Source: Platynereis dumerilii (taxonomy: Eukaryota; Annelida; Polychaeta; Phyllodocida; Nereididae). From it: a stretch of 64,000 bases of DNA. Positions 35,701 through 48,904 of this stretch are shown here, in pieces (the stretch's first letter is position 1; each line of letters starts with the position of its first letter). The translations under genes and the position numbers were made by a program. The notes under the pieces are model-generated. The model had not been told where the DNA came from. It searched no databases and saw only the letters and a list, made by a program, of their open reading frames with translations. Location of the stretch: NCBI GenBank assembly GCA_026936325.1, contig JAPTHN010000012.1, positions 42,976,537 through 43,040,536 of the forward strand. The letters are read 5' to 3'.

Positions 35701-38700
35701 CATGTTAAATTTGCAATTTAATGCAACATATAATGGGGAAAATAATCACTTTTTGGTGTTGAACAAGCTGAATTTGGAGTCCATTAGGTTGGACTCCAAC
35801 TTGCTAAGGTGTTTCTCATTGACCAGTCCATGATGGTCTATGTTTTGGTGGCCTCCTGAACAGATCCTTCCTTGAACATTTTTGTTTATTGGGTTGAACA
35901 TATTTATAACCTTTGATTTTCATACATTTTTAATCCAAAAAAATGCATCTATAGGTCGAACATTTTGCAGTTAAAATCATGCTTCACTTTGTGGAGATGC
36001 CTCTCAGAATACAGCCTCTTTTTGGATTCAACCACCAGTCAACAAATAAGAACTCAGGAAAAGCAAAACATCCTGCTGTGTGCCACAAAGATCATAATAT
36101 TGTAAAAGACATTTTATGGACTGTTAAAGGGTTGAACATAAGGTGGAGTCCATGTTCAACACTTACGTCATTCTTGAAAAAAGCGTATCTCATTTTGTTG
36201 CCAGTCACCAAGGACTATTGGACTAAGTGGGAATTTCAAACTGACTTTCCAAGCCAGCATTCAGTGCCTGCACAAATGTTGTGGGAAGCATAGGCACTGT
36301 GCAACAAAGGAAAAGGAATGGTGTTGAACACTTTGGAGTCCATGATTTTTGGGTGAAAAAACAGATGGACTCCTTCTTCAAAGTCACTTTACTTGTATTT
36401 TGAAAGCTTCACAAACATTTTAACCTGACTCAACAGGTAAGTGGGAGTTAACTCCTAATGTCCATTGCATCTTTTTGGTGAAGTTACTGATATTTGTTGG
36501 AAATATTATCACCTGAAGTGTCACAGGTTGTAACAGGAGTCCACCTCCTCACGAGTGGAGACCTGACCATATAAGACACAAAATAAGACGGAAAGATGAA
36601 TGACGTGACAGCGAAGATCTGCCCAACTTTTAGCAAACAAATAAGAGTGACAAATAGAATGAAAAATAACTTTTCCAAAAAAAAAAGTTGAATGGTAACA
36701 CATACAGAAAAGAAAGTAGAGAAGTGAACCACTAGAAATCATTAAATGATATCAATAAATATTTTTTAAAAGCTGGTGACATTCATTATATTCAGAATCA
36801 GCTTTTCTGGGTTTCTGTATCATTTAGCAGGGGCATAATAATTTTTTTATGAAAATACCAGATATCTACAGATATAGTGGTTTTAGACACCATGTTATAA
36901 GAATGATGTTCAGCATGCGACTGCCCTTTGTCTATTCTAAGTGGTATCTTTTTGTGAATTTTGCAACCTCAGGAAATATGGATGGATGATTGGGACCTCA
37001 TGTCCTGTATTGTTGCAGTTGTGGCCTAATTGTGACAGGAGGATGACCCAGAAATAAGGCGAAGGATGATTGAAACTGCTGTCCAACATAGGTCCAGGTG
37101 ACCCGGCCAGAGAAGGAATAGAACCTAGGACCCAGTGATTGGCAGCCCAGCAGCAAGCAGTCTTATAGCACAGGTACCAATATAGTACCACATACTACAT
37201 ATTGGCACTGATGACACTGTTTGTATTTTTCTCCGCAGTTTTGGCAAATATACAAGATTCATTATTGAAAAGATGATGCATGCCAAAAAACTTGCTAGAG
37301 ACCCTATATAAAATAATAATATTTTGTACATTCTCACATCATTCATACTTCTCACCAAATAATAATAACAAAAACTTCAACTACATGCATCGGTAGCTTG
37401 TAATTTCCGTAAACATTTTATTTGTAAAAATACGTCATTTTTAAAAATATGTCGTCATAGGTAGTAACTAATAAGGCCAGACATAATTGAACTGAAAATG
37501 TTTTGAAAAATAAGAAGAAAATGTTAGATGAACAGGTACATGAATTTGTTCGCGTTAGGCCAAGTATAATTGATCTTTAGTTTCTCGGATCTTCCATAGG
37601 CACTTTTCCTAAGGATGGATGGATGATTGGGGCTTTAAGTCCTGTATTTATGCACTTAGAAGGCTAATTAGGACAGGAGGAGCACTTTTCCTAAGACTCA
37701 CCCAGAGAATCTACCCCAGACAAATTCACCCATCAGGGCATGTTATCATAAGATTTTGCATCAGAGCTTCACAGCCAATCAGCGTGCAGTATTTCTCCTC
37801 ACTTCATAAGTTTACCGGCAAATAACGAATCAACTATTAGCTTCTCAGAGATGTATGACTAATCATTTTGAAGGTCTTAGAGATATCGATCTACCCATGT
37901 AAGAATCACACCTCTAATCCTTACGGGAATGTGCGAAACAGCAAAATCAACCACATTTGCATAAAATGCTTCAAGGTCTGTTCATTAGTCAGCTTAGTGG
38001 GCGTGTCTGACTTAATCACTGAAGGTTTTGCGGAAGTGCTCAGAATTTTCAGAAGTACGATATAAAAGCAAGTAATCTGAATTCTTTATATTGTCAAATT
38101 AAATAAAATTTGCGCTACCTACTTTTCTTTGGTCGAAAAAAAAAAGGAATTGGTCGTCGATGCGAGAACCTAAAAATCATTTATATCTGGCCTAATGTAG
38201 CAAATTCATGTACTTATTTTTCAAACATTTTCAGTTTAAAAAAATGTTTTTCAAGACTGCAATTACCAAGGGTGTCACTCTTCCTAGTCGTGAACTCACT
38301 TTTTGCTCATCAGATATCTTTCAGCCACATTGGGTGTCACCGACAAATCACACAAGGTGGCATGAAAAGTTATGCTCTTATCATTATAACTCTATTCACT
38401 TTTTTTTTAAAAAATTTTTCAACTTTCTTTTGGAAACACAGAATTCAACAGGCAGGCAGACCATATTTTCTGTATAAAAAGCCCATTCCCTCCATAAAGG
38501 ACCATCTTTAATAAAAATTCCATCAAAATCTATTACAGTACAATCCAAAATAAAGAGCGACTACCCTAGCAGGAAGGAAGAATCAGCCACTATTTTACCC
38601 TTTTACACCATTTGTCTTCCCAACAAATCCCTTCCCACATTTTCCTACTTTCATTGGCAGCTGTTTTAATGGAGTTCTTATACAAAATAAGGTTGTTGTG

Positions 38701-41700
38701 AGGAGTCAAAGGTAGTTGTAAGGAAATTTGGGATGGAGAGGAGAAAGGAGGGCAACATAGGTAAATAGAGGACTTCTGACCGGAAATTTTCTTACTTTAT
38801 TTTGGGTTGTACTGTAATTGCCCATCTCATCATTGTATCTGCCCACCGGACGCCTAATACAAACAATAGGGTATACAGTACAGCCTAATAAATTTTCCAA
38901 GTAGATGCCCTCACTTGCATGTCTATACTAACATTACGCATTATAAATCTCAAATTCACATAAATATTGACTCATTTTAAATCATTGCAGTGTTTTTAAA
39001 GTTATTAATCTCATTCAGAAAATGATTTCTGTTAGTGTGATTTGATTATTTAGATTGTTATTTTTTTTAAGTAGCTTTAGAAACTAGTTGTAGTCGCCTT
39101 TTCTAGTAGTAACTTTGTAGTCTCATTTTCTTGAACTAACTATTTTCTATAATTCAATTTTTATTTTTGTGCAACTCTTGTAGGCCTACTAAATTATATT
39201 CTTGTTAATGTATTGTTTTTATTACTTTATAGAGTACTAGCTCATATATGAGCTAATGTTATTTGTAAATGCTAATCGGGTCAAAATAAACTTAATTCTT
39301 CTTATTCTTATTCACTTTATTTATTTCACAACATCAAAAAAAAAAGATCAGTGACATGCGAATCATGGTACGAATGGAGTTACCACAGCATGTAGCAAAA
39401 AGAATGAGGGCATGTTACAGGTGACGTCACGTTACGCCCGAGATGTTGTGATAATTATGGGATGGCAAAAAAAGATACAAAATCAAATAACTAACCGTGA
39501 AGTTTATACGAAAAGTTCAAGTCAGTACAAAGAGACATTTGTCTGATTTCTTTAACTAATAAAAAGTGTAGGCGGGAGCAGGCGTAACATATAATCTCGC
39601 TTTTGTGTGAGTAACTTGTTTACGACAAAATAATATGAATGAACGATAATAAACGCCCAGTCAGCAAGAGATTGCATGATAATAATGCCTCATTGGATAA
39701 TAAGGAAAGTAGTGAGTAAATATAGTAACTTTTACGTTAGATGATTTTGCAAGTTTCATATATATATAGATGTACACAAAGTACCTTCCTGCTTTGGGCA
39801 TCATATCAAAATAACTCAAGGATGCATTTTCCAAGGGTGGGCCCTTTTTCATGTGCCCACACAGACCACTTTGGGTGGGACCCACTTTGGGTGGGACCCA
39901 CTTTGGGTGGGACCCACTTTGGGTGGGACCCACTTTGGGTGGAGCTGCAGGTATCACCCATGTGAAATATTGAGCTCGGCTACTGACATTACCTATTGAC
40001 TGGACCAAATTTGGGTCCTCCCCTATTGGGATAGGACCTATCTCAATGAGTTCATGGCCCACAGACTTATTGTCACTCATCTGAGAGAGTGACAACGCTT
40101 ACCTGTGCATTAATCTTCTAAAACAAGCGTTCACACTTGTCACAGCCGAGATTTAAAATTTGGCGCCACCGCCAGACCACCTAATCTCCCATAATCCCTT
40201 GCACTTAGACTTCCTCTTACTTCGAGGTGATCATAAAGCTATTTGAATGCAGCAACTTAAGCAATCATTTCATCAAGCAATCAAATCAATCAATCAGCCT
40301 ATCAGGCAATCAAACTTCTAATCAGTTGTCAGTCAATAGACCAACCAACCAGTTGCCAATAAATCAATCAATCAATCAATCAGTTAGTCAGTCAATCAAT
40401 CAATTAAATCAACCTACTGATCAGTCTGTCACTTCAGGCATTCAAACTTCTAAATAGTTGTCGGTCAATTGATCAACCAACCAGACACCAATCAACCAAT
40501 CAATCAGTCACTATATCAACCAACCAACCATTCAATCGATAAATCAAACGACCAATCAATCAATCACTCAGTCAATGAAATCAACCCTGCTAATCAGTTA
40601 TCAGTTAATCAATGAATGAATCAATCAGAATCAATCATCAATCACTAAATGAATAAATGATTTATCCACAAATGAATTATATATATATATGTCATGCAAA
40701 AACACACGTACCTCTTTCTTAAGAAAAACAAAAATGTGCCGATTCCAAAGCCAATGAGAAATATCACAAATAGAGGTACTAGGACGGCCGCAACAGCTGA
40801 AAACAATTAGAAATTGTTCAATAAAAAATAAATAAATTACCAGACCAAAAACATCAGTCTCTCATTACATATGAAGAGTGTAACTTTGTGGTTTAGACAT
40901 GAAGATCTAGTGAGATACACGATAAAATAAACGGAACAAATAATTTGTTACATACAGGGGTATGTTAAATAACAATTAGTCATGTGACATGTCTCCTAAA
41001 GTAAGAAAAATGTACAGTTGTTTTTATTTACCAAATAGCTTCCTAACTGGTTTTTCTGAGATCTTGCTCAGTCTTGAAAGAAACGCAAATTTCTCAAACA
41101 CCGATTATGATAGGGAAGACCAGGGTTACTTGATGCACAGGCCCAAGTCTAACCGTATAGTCTTATCCTCTCTGTATTCAAAGGTACCATGGTCTTACTG
41201 AACCTGCTTACTTCTTCTGGACATAAATTAGGTCAAGTTTGAACTCGGCCAATCAGTTCTTACAAAGGTGAAAGTTGTAAGAACTTCTCTGATTGGCCGA
41301 GTTTAAGAGTGACCTATTTTCTGAACAGAAAAAGTAGTTCGAAGCATGGTACCTTTGAATATAATTGAGAAAAGTGAAAACAGGAATCCTGCAGGCTGGG
41401 GCCAGGGGTGAAAATGAAGCACTTCAACTAAACTTCAGTATCCCCTAAACAGCTTTGAAATGTTTTTTAAAACTTCTACTTACAGACATGAGATGATTCC
41501 ACTCGCTGCGGTGTTTTCGGAACAAGGAATTGACAATGGTCGCCATAGTAACCTGAAACAAAGAAAATTTATTGAAAATTACAAAAATTGTTTAAAGAGT
41601 AAGCCTGCTTTTTAAGACAAAAAATATGTCCCAAAATAACTGCTCAAATTTCTCTTAAACAATTAATGGTTTTGAAATATACATCATAAGTTGCTGAAAC

Positions 41701-44700
41701 TCCCAATTCAACACATTCTGACAAATCTAAAATATGAATTTATATCTATTTCAAATGACAAGTTAGTTTAAATGAAAAGTGCTTTCAAGAATCCTTTAAC
41801 ATTTTTTTTTCAAAGATAATAGAGAAGAAGCTGTCATATTCTTTCTTGAAAAATAAAAAATTTTGTTGAGGAAATTCCTAATACGCTTCAATTCGATTTT
41901 CTGTCATTCAACACAAAGCACAGTTACTGAGAACTTAATTTCGCTTGTACATAAACTAAAGGTTTTTTTTTCCGTTTTCAGTCAAAATGATCATTACTGG
42001 GTCATCAATCACTTTCATATGCAAGGATGTAACGTTCACGCCCAAACCCTAAATGCGCACAACTTTAAGTTTAAAAAGGGGGAACATTTTTTTCATCGAG
42101 TTAACATCCATGCTTCGGTGATTTTGCTGCGAAGCTTATTTTTGTAAATGTATCTAGACAAATTAGTGTAGGTGGATAATTATTTATGTGCTTCATACAG
42201 CATATATACAGTGCAGGCTCCATAACTTGAATAGGTATTATTTTCCATTTAGTTGACGCATCACAACAATCTGTTGTTTGCTTTATTATTTGATGATTCA
42301 CCAATTTTTTTCAGTTTCGATGATGAAATAGTGACATTGGATTCCCCTGATTTGACCGACTTTTGATGCAAACATTGAACAACATAGCTTGACTTATACC
42401 TTTTATGAGCATGGCTAATGGTTCGAAACCCAGTCACGGAAAACCTTTTTGAACCGTTGCTTCAATCTGACTGAGTGTAAAAGTAGTGCTCAATAAGACG
42501 GATAGATGATTGGGGCTTTACGTCCTGCATTTATGCTCTAGACAGGCTAATGATGACAATTAGGGTGTGAGGAGGACAAAAGATCAAGGAAACTGCTGTC
42601 CAACATAAGCCCAGGTGAACTGGCCTGAGCGGAATGGATGATTGGGGCTTTATGTCCTGTATTTATGCACTTGGTAGGCTCGTTAGGACAAGAGGAGGAC
42701 ACAGCAATGAGGCGAAGGATGATTGAAACAGCTGTCCAACATAGGCCCAGGTGACCCGGCAAGAGCTGGATTCGGACCCGGGACCCAGCGATTGGCAGTC
42801 CAGCACGCTAACATTCAACCAACCCTCCCCCTCCTCCCCGGCAATAACTAGGCGTGGCAATTGAGAATGCTTGACAATGAAGTATTGTTGTTGATGATAA
42901 AAATTACAGGTCTTAAAGCTACATGTTACAAAACGATTCTCTTCAGTTTTTGCGATTCAACTTGAAGAAAGTGTCACAAAATCCAAAAATCCATGTTCTT
43001 AAGTTTTTTTTAGAATTTTCCCTCAAGAAAAGATGCACTCGAAGTCTCGAACTCCTTGTTTCCAGGTCATCTTGATCTACTTTTGGAGTGATCGAGCTTA
43101 CTGTCAAGAAATATTCTTTCGACCTATAATTATTTTATGGGGCAGGCGTCTCCGGGTGTTGTCACAGCAGTGACGGTCTTGCGTAAAAAGTAATTCTTCA
43201 AAGAGGCGTGGCTATTAAGTCATACAAAGCTATAGAAATATAAAGAGGATATATCCCTACATGGTACCGATAAGTTTGGCCTTCAAAAGGACCATCTATC
43301 TCAGGTGTTTACAAGCAAAGAGAAAGAAAATACAGAGTAATAAAATTGAGTTTTTCTATGTATTTGCGATATAAAAACCGAAAATGAATTTATGAGTGCA
43401 TAGTTCTCTGAGGTTTGTGAAATTGAGAAATTTGTGGATTTTCCTATGCAGGCCTATATCATAGATCTTCTAAATATGCAGCAACAAGCCAAAAATTATA
43501 CCACTAATACTACATATATTTTATACATATTATTGCATTGTGCAAACATTTTAGAAGTTCACATGAGTGATGAAATTCCAAAGTGTCATGATAAATTTTT
43601 TTTTCAAAGACAGTGTTATAAAATTGAAGTTTTTCCATATATTCGCAATATAAAAAAAGAAATGCAATTTGCGGGTGTATAGTTCTTACATGGAATTTTT
43701 TCTAAAAAACAAAAGCTAGATCGCCATCCTACAAACTGTGACAAATCAGCAATCCACGAAATTCTACATTGATTTTACCCTCACAAAGCAACTACAAACT
43801 ATTTTTCCACGTGTGAATGGGTGACTGACTTTTTAATAACAATTTTAACATTACACGCATTTAAAGATCAAAATCAACCAATTTTAAAAAAATGATGAAT
43901 TTCTTACCTCGCGCACAACGACAAGCTTTCAGGCCATTAAAGTCAATGACACATTTTCCACCATTGACACATTTACAGGAATCGGATAAATGTCTTTCTG
44001 GAATGACCTCTGCAAACAGAAATAGAAAAATTAAGTTGAAATAAAGTATATCATCTTTTTGAGAATAATATCAATTAAATATTTACACTACAATTAATAA
44101 TACTACTACATCAAGAAAAAGCAAGTCCTGCGTACTATGTAGGCACCAAAATTATCGTCTTCGAATATTTTAAATTTTATGAAACTTTCAAAATTTTCCA
44201 TAAATAATTAAGTATCCTGAAATTTACCAAACTTGCAAATTCTCTATCCGTGAGAAATGAGTTCTATGAAATTTATGATAACTTTTTACCTGAATCACAG
44301 TGTGTAGAATTAACTTGTGATGATCCGTCAGGACACACGCATGTGGCACCCCCAGGGATTAGAACGCAGAGCGGGAAGCAGTTCAAGGAGTCGCACGGGT
44401 TCCGCACTGAAAATAAAAAACAGAACAAAAATAAAATAAAAAGTTAATCATACCTAGAAATCAGTGCCATTTTCATTATTGATGAATCTTTTTCCCCTTA
44501 ACAAAATCCAATTATTTAATCTACTACTTTCTAGTATCCTCTACTGTCTTATTTTGGAAGCGACCAAAAACAAAAATCTGAATGCCAAACAACAAGACTA
44601 CCACTATTGTGTTAAAATTGTATTTTCTCCGATTAAAGGCCTCAAGATGAATTGTGAAATTAGTCCGAATTAAACAAACTGGAGGTGTGAAAATATTGCC

Positions 44701-47700
44701 ATAATCGATACTTGAAAATGGGCTCAAAATTGATCAACGATTCAATTAATTGTATAATCAACAGAGCGCTACAGTTAATATGATAATAATAATATTAATT
44801 GCACTACATAGGCTTACTCAATAAAGGAAATTCTCTGAATAATTCTCGGAACACTATCAGACAAGGAAGATTTTTCACCCCATTTTATTCTTGTTCCCTC
44901 GTCATAGACCAGGGTCATAGTGAGTTTGTGACATTGTATAAGTGCAAGTGCACTTACATTGAATTCAGTAAAATGTAAGTTTTCTTGATACAGTGCATGA
45001 CTATTGCAGACATTGACCCCTGTCTCAGTCTGTCATGCCTCTCGATTAGGAATTATAATGTCATAAAAGGTAAAATTGATTCTTTAAACTTTATACCCAT
45101 AGGCCTATCATCTATACAGGGCACTTTTGCACCCAACACCACATATAGCATACCTACAGGAATATAGGAATTTTTCACAGTAAAATAGAGGAGGAATTTA
45201 TCTATAGGACAATATAGGAATTATTGTTGTGAGAAAAAAGGCAAAATGTCTAAATGGCTTCCGTTATAAGCCTAAAGCGTTGTGCCTCAAAGAAAAACAT
45301 GCCTTAAACTTTAGATCAGAGACAAAATGTGCCTAAAACTTGATATCGCTAACAAAACATGCACTTGCTCGAAAAATGTCTGAAGAAATATCACCAATAT
45401 GGGAATTCTGTAAATTATGTTAAAATTTCAGATTTCTACAAAATATTCATTAAGCCAGAATTTATTGATTTTTAAGCTTCTCAGATTGACGAAGAAATTA
45501 AAAAAGTTGAGAAAACAGTTTTTTTTTCTTCCTACTGACCAAACTCAGAAAAAGTTGCTCGGGAGGAGCAGAGAAACTAAGAATCGATTATGTCTGACAA
45601 CATCTAAAGGCACTTGGAATACATGGGGAAAATACAGAAGGGCACCAACCAATCAGAATGGAGGAATCTAACAGGGCCAAAAAGAACATGAAGATATTTT
45701 TTCTCTCTCAGAATGAACTTAAACTTTTTAAGAAAAGAAAGAAGGCAAGGGGAGCGACAGCTTGAAGTAAAAGGAAATCTAAACAAATAAAATCATTTTT
45801 TGTTTTAACACACATCAGACTTCCTTAACACACGCAGCGAGCATGTTGTCCATTGAAACGTGCATAATCGGGAACGTGATTTAGACGAGTGGCAGATCTG
45901 AGGGTTGAAAACGTGCACGGTGCAGTAATATTACAAGTAAAAATACATTTAAGGAGTAAGCAAACTTGAAAATGTACTATTTCTAATCCTAGTTTTTCAC
46001 AATTGTGGTTGATAATGTGATTTGGAACTACATCAGTCTTTTTGTATTGTACTGTCTTCAAGATGGCACATCGGTAACAGTGTTGCACAATGCTTGCACA
46101 CTGATTGCAGTGCTTGCACAGTGCTTGCACATTGATAGCATAGTAATTGCACAGTAAATGCACAGTAAATGCACAGTGACTACACAGTGATTGCACCACT
46201 ATTGCACAGTGATTGCACAGCGATAGCTGAGTGATTGATTTTTGATTGCACAATATGTGATTGCACAGTGGTTGCACAGCAGAGTGATTGCACAGTGATT
46301 GCGCAGTAATTGTAAAGTGATTTCACAGTAATTGTAAAGTGATTTCACAGTAATTGTAAAGTGATTTCACAGCGATTGTACAGTGATTGCTCAGTGATTG
46401 CATAACTATTGCACAGTGATGGCACTGTAATTGCACCATAATTGCATCGTAATTGCACAGTGATTGCAAAGTGATTGTACAGTAATTGCTCAGTAATTGC
46501 GTAGTGATTGCACAATGATTCAACTGTCCCTGAACAGTGATTACTCATTGATTTCACACTCATTGTGCAGTGGTTACTGGTCCTAGGGATTGCTGGTTAA
46601 AGCGACCGCAAAGATAGCAAGAAAAGGAAATACAGCATCTTCTGAATTGCCATTGGCATGCTGGAACCACTACATTGAAAAAAATGAAGAAAAAAATATT
46701 CTAAAAAGAATAGTGCAGCAAAACCTATGTGACAATATGTTTTGAAATCAAATAAACGCCCATACATCAAATACAAGATGATTTTTTACTACACAGAGAC
46801 AAAAATGTTTGGACTGAATAAAGGACATGTATTGGTGAATACTGAAGCCTAGTTTACGTACAGTGCTTTTCCTAGTCATTAGCCACACTGGCATTGGCTA
46901 ATGCATCTTCTATCTTCCATGTGGCAAATGAAAATTGCATTTGGCTACAAATTAGCAACAAATGTGTGCATTTCACTCAAAATTGGTTTTTTTTGAGCAC
47001 TTGAGGCTAATGGAATCTCGGCCCGAGGAAAAGCACAGTTTACGAAATATGAGAGTGCTGGTCTAAGTAACGACGCGGAAACAGCTGCTGCAGTGACGCA
47101 AAGGATGATAGAAACTGCTGTCCAACATACATCCAGGTGACCTTGCCAATGCTGGGATCAAACCTGGGACCCAATCAATTGGTAGCCTGGAGTACTATCG
47201 ACTGAGCTTACCCTCCTTCAACAGGTTGACGGATGAAAAATTGCATCACAACTTTGCTAACAACAAAAAGTTTTTTTAAATTTCTAAATACTTTTTGATA
47301 AATCAATTGATTATTTTGGCCAATCCAGAGCTGAGGAGCAGCGAATCAAAAAGGCCAATTAGAAACATTGCAAAGGGACAGGGAATTCTAACGTAAAATG
47401 GCCAGTGGACAGGGAGACACAAAATCCACACAAAGCCTTATCAGTTCTATTATTAATCTCATGCGAGCAAATCAAACAACCAACAAGGTGTAAAATTTTA
47501 CATTACAGACCTACAAGTAAAAAGATAAACTTAAAAGTGACAAAAAAAAATTTCTCATTTGTAGTAATGCTTAACATGCTAAGTTCCTGTATTTGTTTTT
47601 TTTAGAAAATAAAATCTACACTTCAACGCACAAACTCTACATAAAATTTTTATAAAATTTACATAATGCAAGGTGTATCAAAACATACATTCGAAACTAA

Positions 47701-48859
47701 CAAAAACAGAGCAAGGCCATTAGGCATACAATATAACCTTCGCACAACCTTGACTACCTTCCCTATTTGAGGTGTCGACATCATTTTTAAGGATTTCACA
47801 ATGAAAAATTTCCATAGTGTTTTCAGGACCTAAAGGTTATTTATGAAAAGGATTCAAGTTAATGGGATAGTCACAATTGTAAGCATACATGACTAAAAAT
47901 AGACCACAAAGGTAATTTATTATATTCGTATTGTCTTTATCATACAAGACAGGATCTTGTTGTATTTGCAGCAGTCTCTTAAATAAAATCAATTGAAAGA
48001 AGTAATATAGACATTGGTGCAAAGGAACAATTTAGCCAATGGAACACAATTGTGCAGCGTATGAATTACGTACATAAATTATACGCATGAAACTCACAAA
48101 AAAGAGCTGATCCATGGTACATACGTACATTTTCGTATGAATTTCATACAAATTCATACAAATTTTACACAGGTGCTTTTCAGATACTTTGTCCACTTTA
48201 GTGCAATATATGGTTATCACAAATGGTTTAAGTTTAGACTTCGCATTGGCCTATCTAAAAAAAATCAGCGAAAAAATCAAGTTAAAGCCCCCAAAACCAA
48301 CTTCACATGTATGACATCCACACGAAAATTTACCTATGTTTTACGTACGTATTTCATATGTGAAAACAGCCAATTTACGTACAAAAAACGCAAGAAAGAG
48401 CTTCGTACGTTTTACGTACACTGCAAAATTGGCCGTGTAACCAAAAAAGACAATTTATTTATTTATCAAAACTGAGGAAGAAATTATCTATTTTATAAAA
48501 ACTCCAAGCTACTCCCCTTGATATCAAATGGTCACTCCTTACCAGGTTATTTCATTAGTTTGCACCAAAACAACTTGCACTCAGCTTTTAAAATCATAAT
48601 GACACAGCATCGGCTAAGTTATTCAAGCGTAGCTTCATGAGCGGAGACTTGACTTCAGAACTATATATAGTTCATATTTTTCACCTGGTAAGTGGCACAG
48701 CAGGTTTCCAAATAACCACCAATCATTTCGGGAGCTTCTCCAATTTTCAATCAATCAATCAATCAATCAATCAATTGATCGCTCAATCAGTCAGCAAGTC
48801 AATAAATCAATCTATCTATCTTTCTATCTATCGATCTATCTAACTATCTAACTATCTAA

Positions 48860-48904
<45 letters not shown>

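Noticed and set aside
35979-36293. 104-residue frame as a transposase of the 1.87 kb TIR element
   Set aside because: No DDE/D pattern or DNA-binding motif is seen; the iterated words run through it.
38110-38511. Plus-strand frame of 133 residues
   Set aside because: It overlaps the end of a MITE and A/T runs, has no domain, and is antisense in an intron.
40240-40650. CRISPR-like array
   Set aside because: The AATC units are contiguous without spacers; it is a eukaryotic microsatellite.
45825-46563. Minus-strand frames of 150, 66 and 72 Cys/His-rich residues
   Set aside because: Most or all of each frame is the 11-bp minisatellite read through; an 11-bp period gives the same peptide style in every frame. 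The Cys-His pattern is not a zinc finger.
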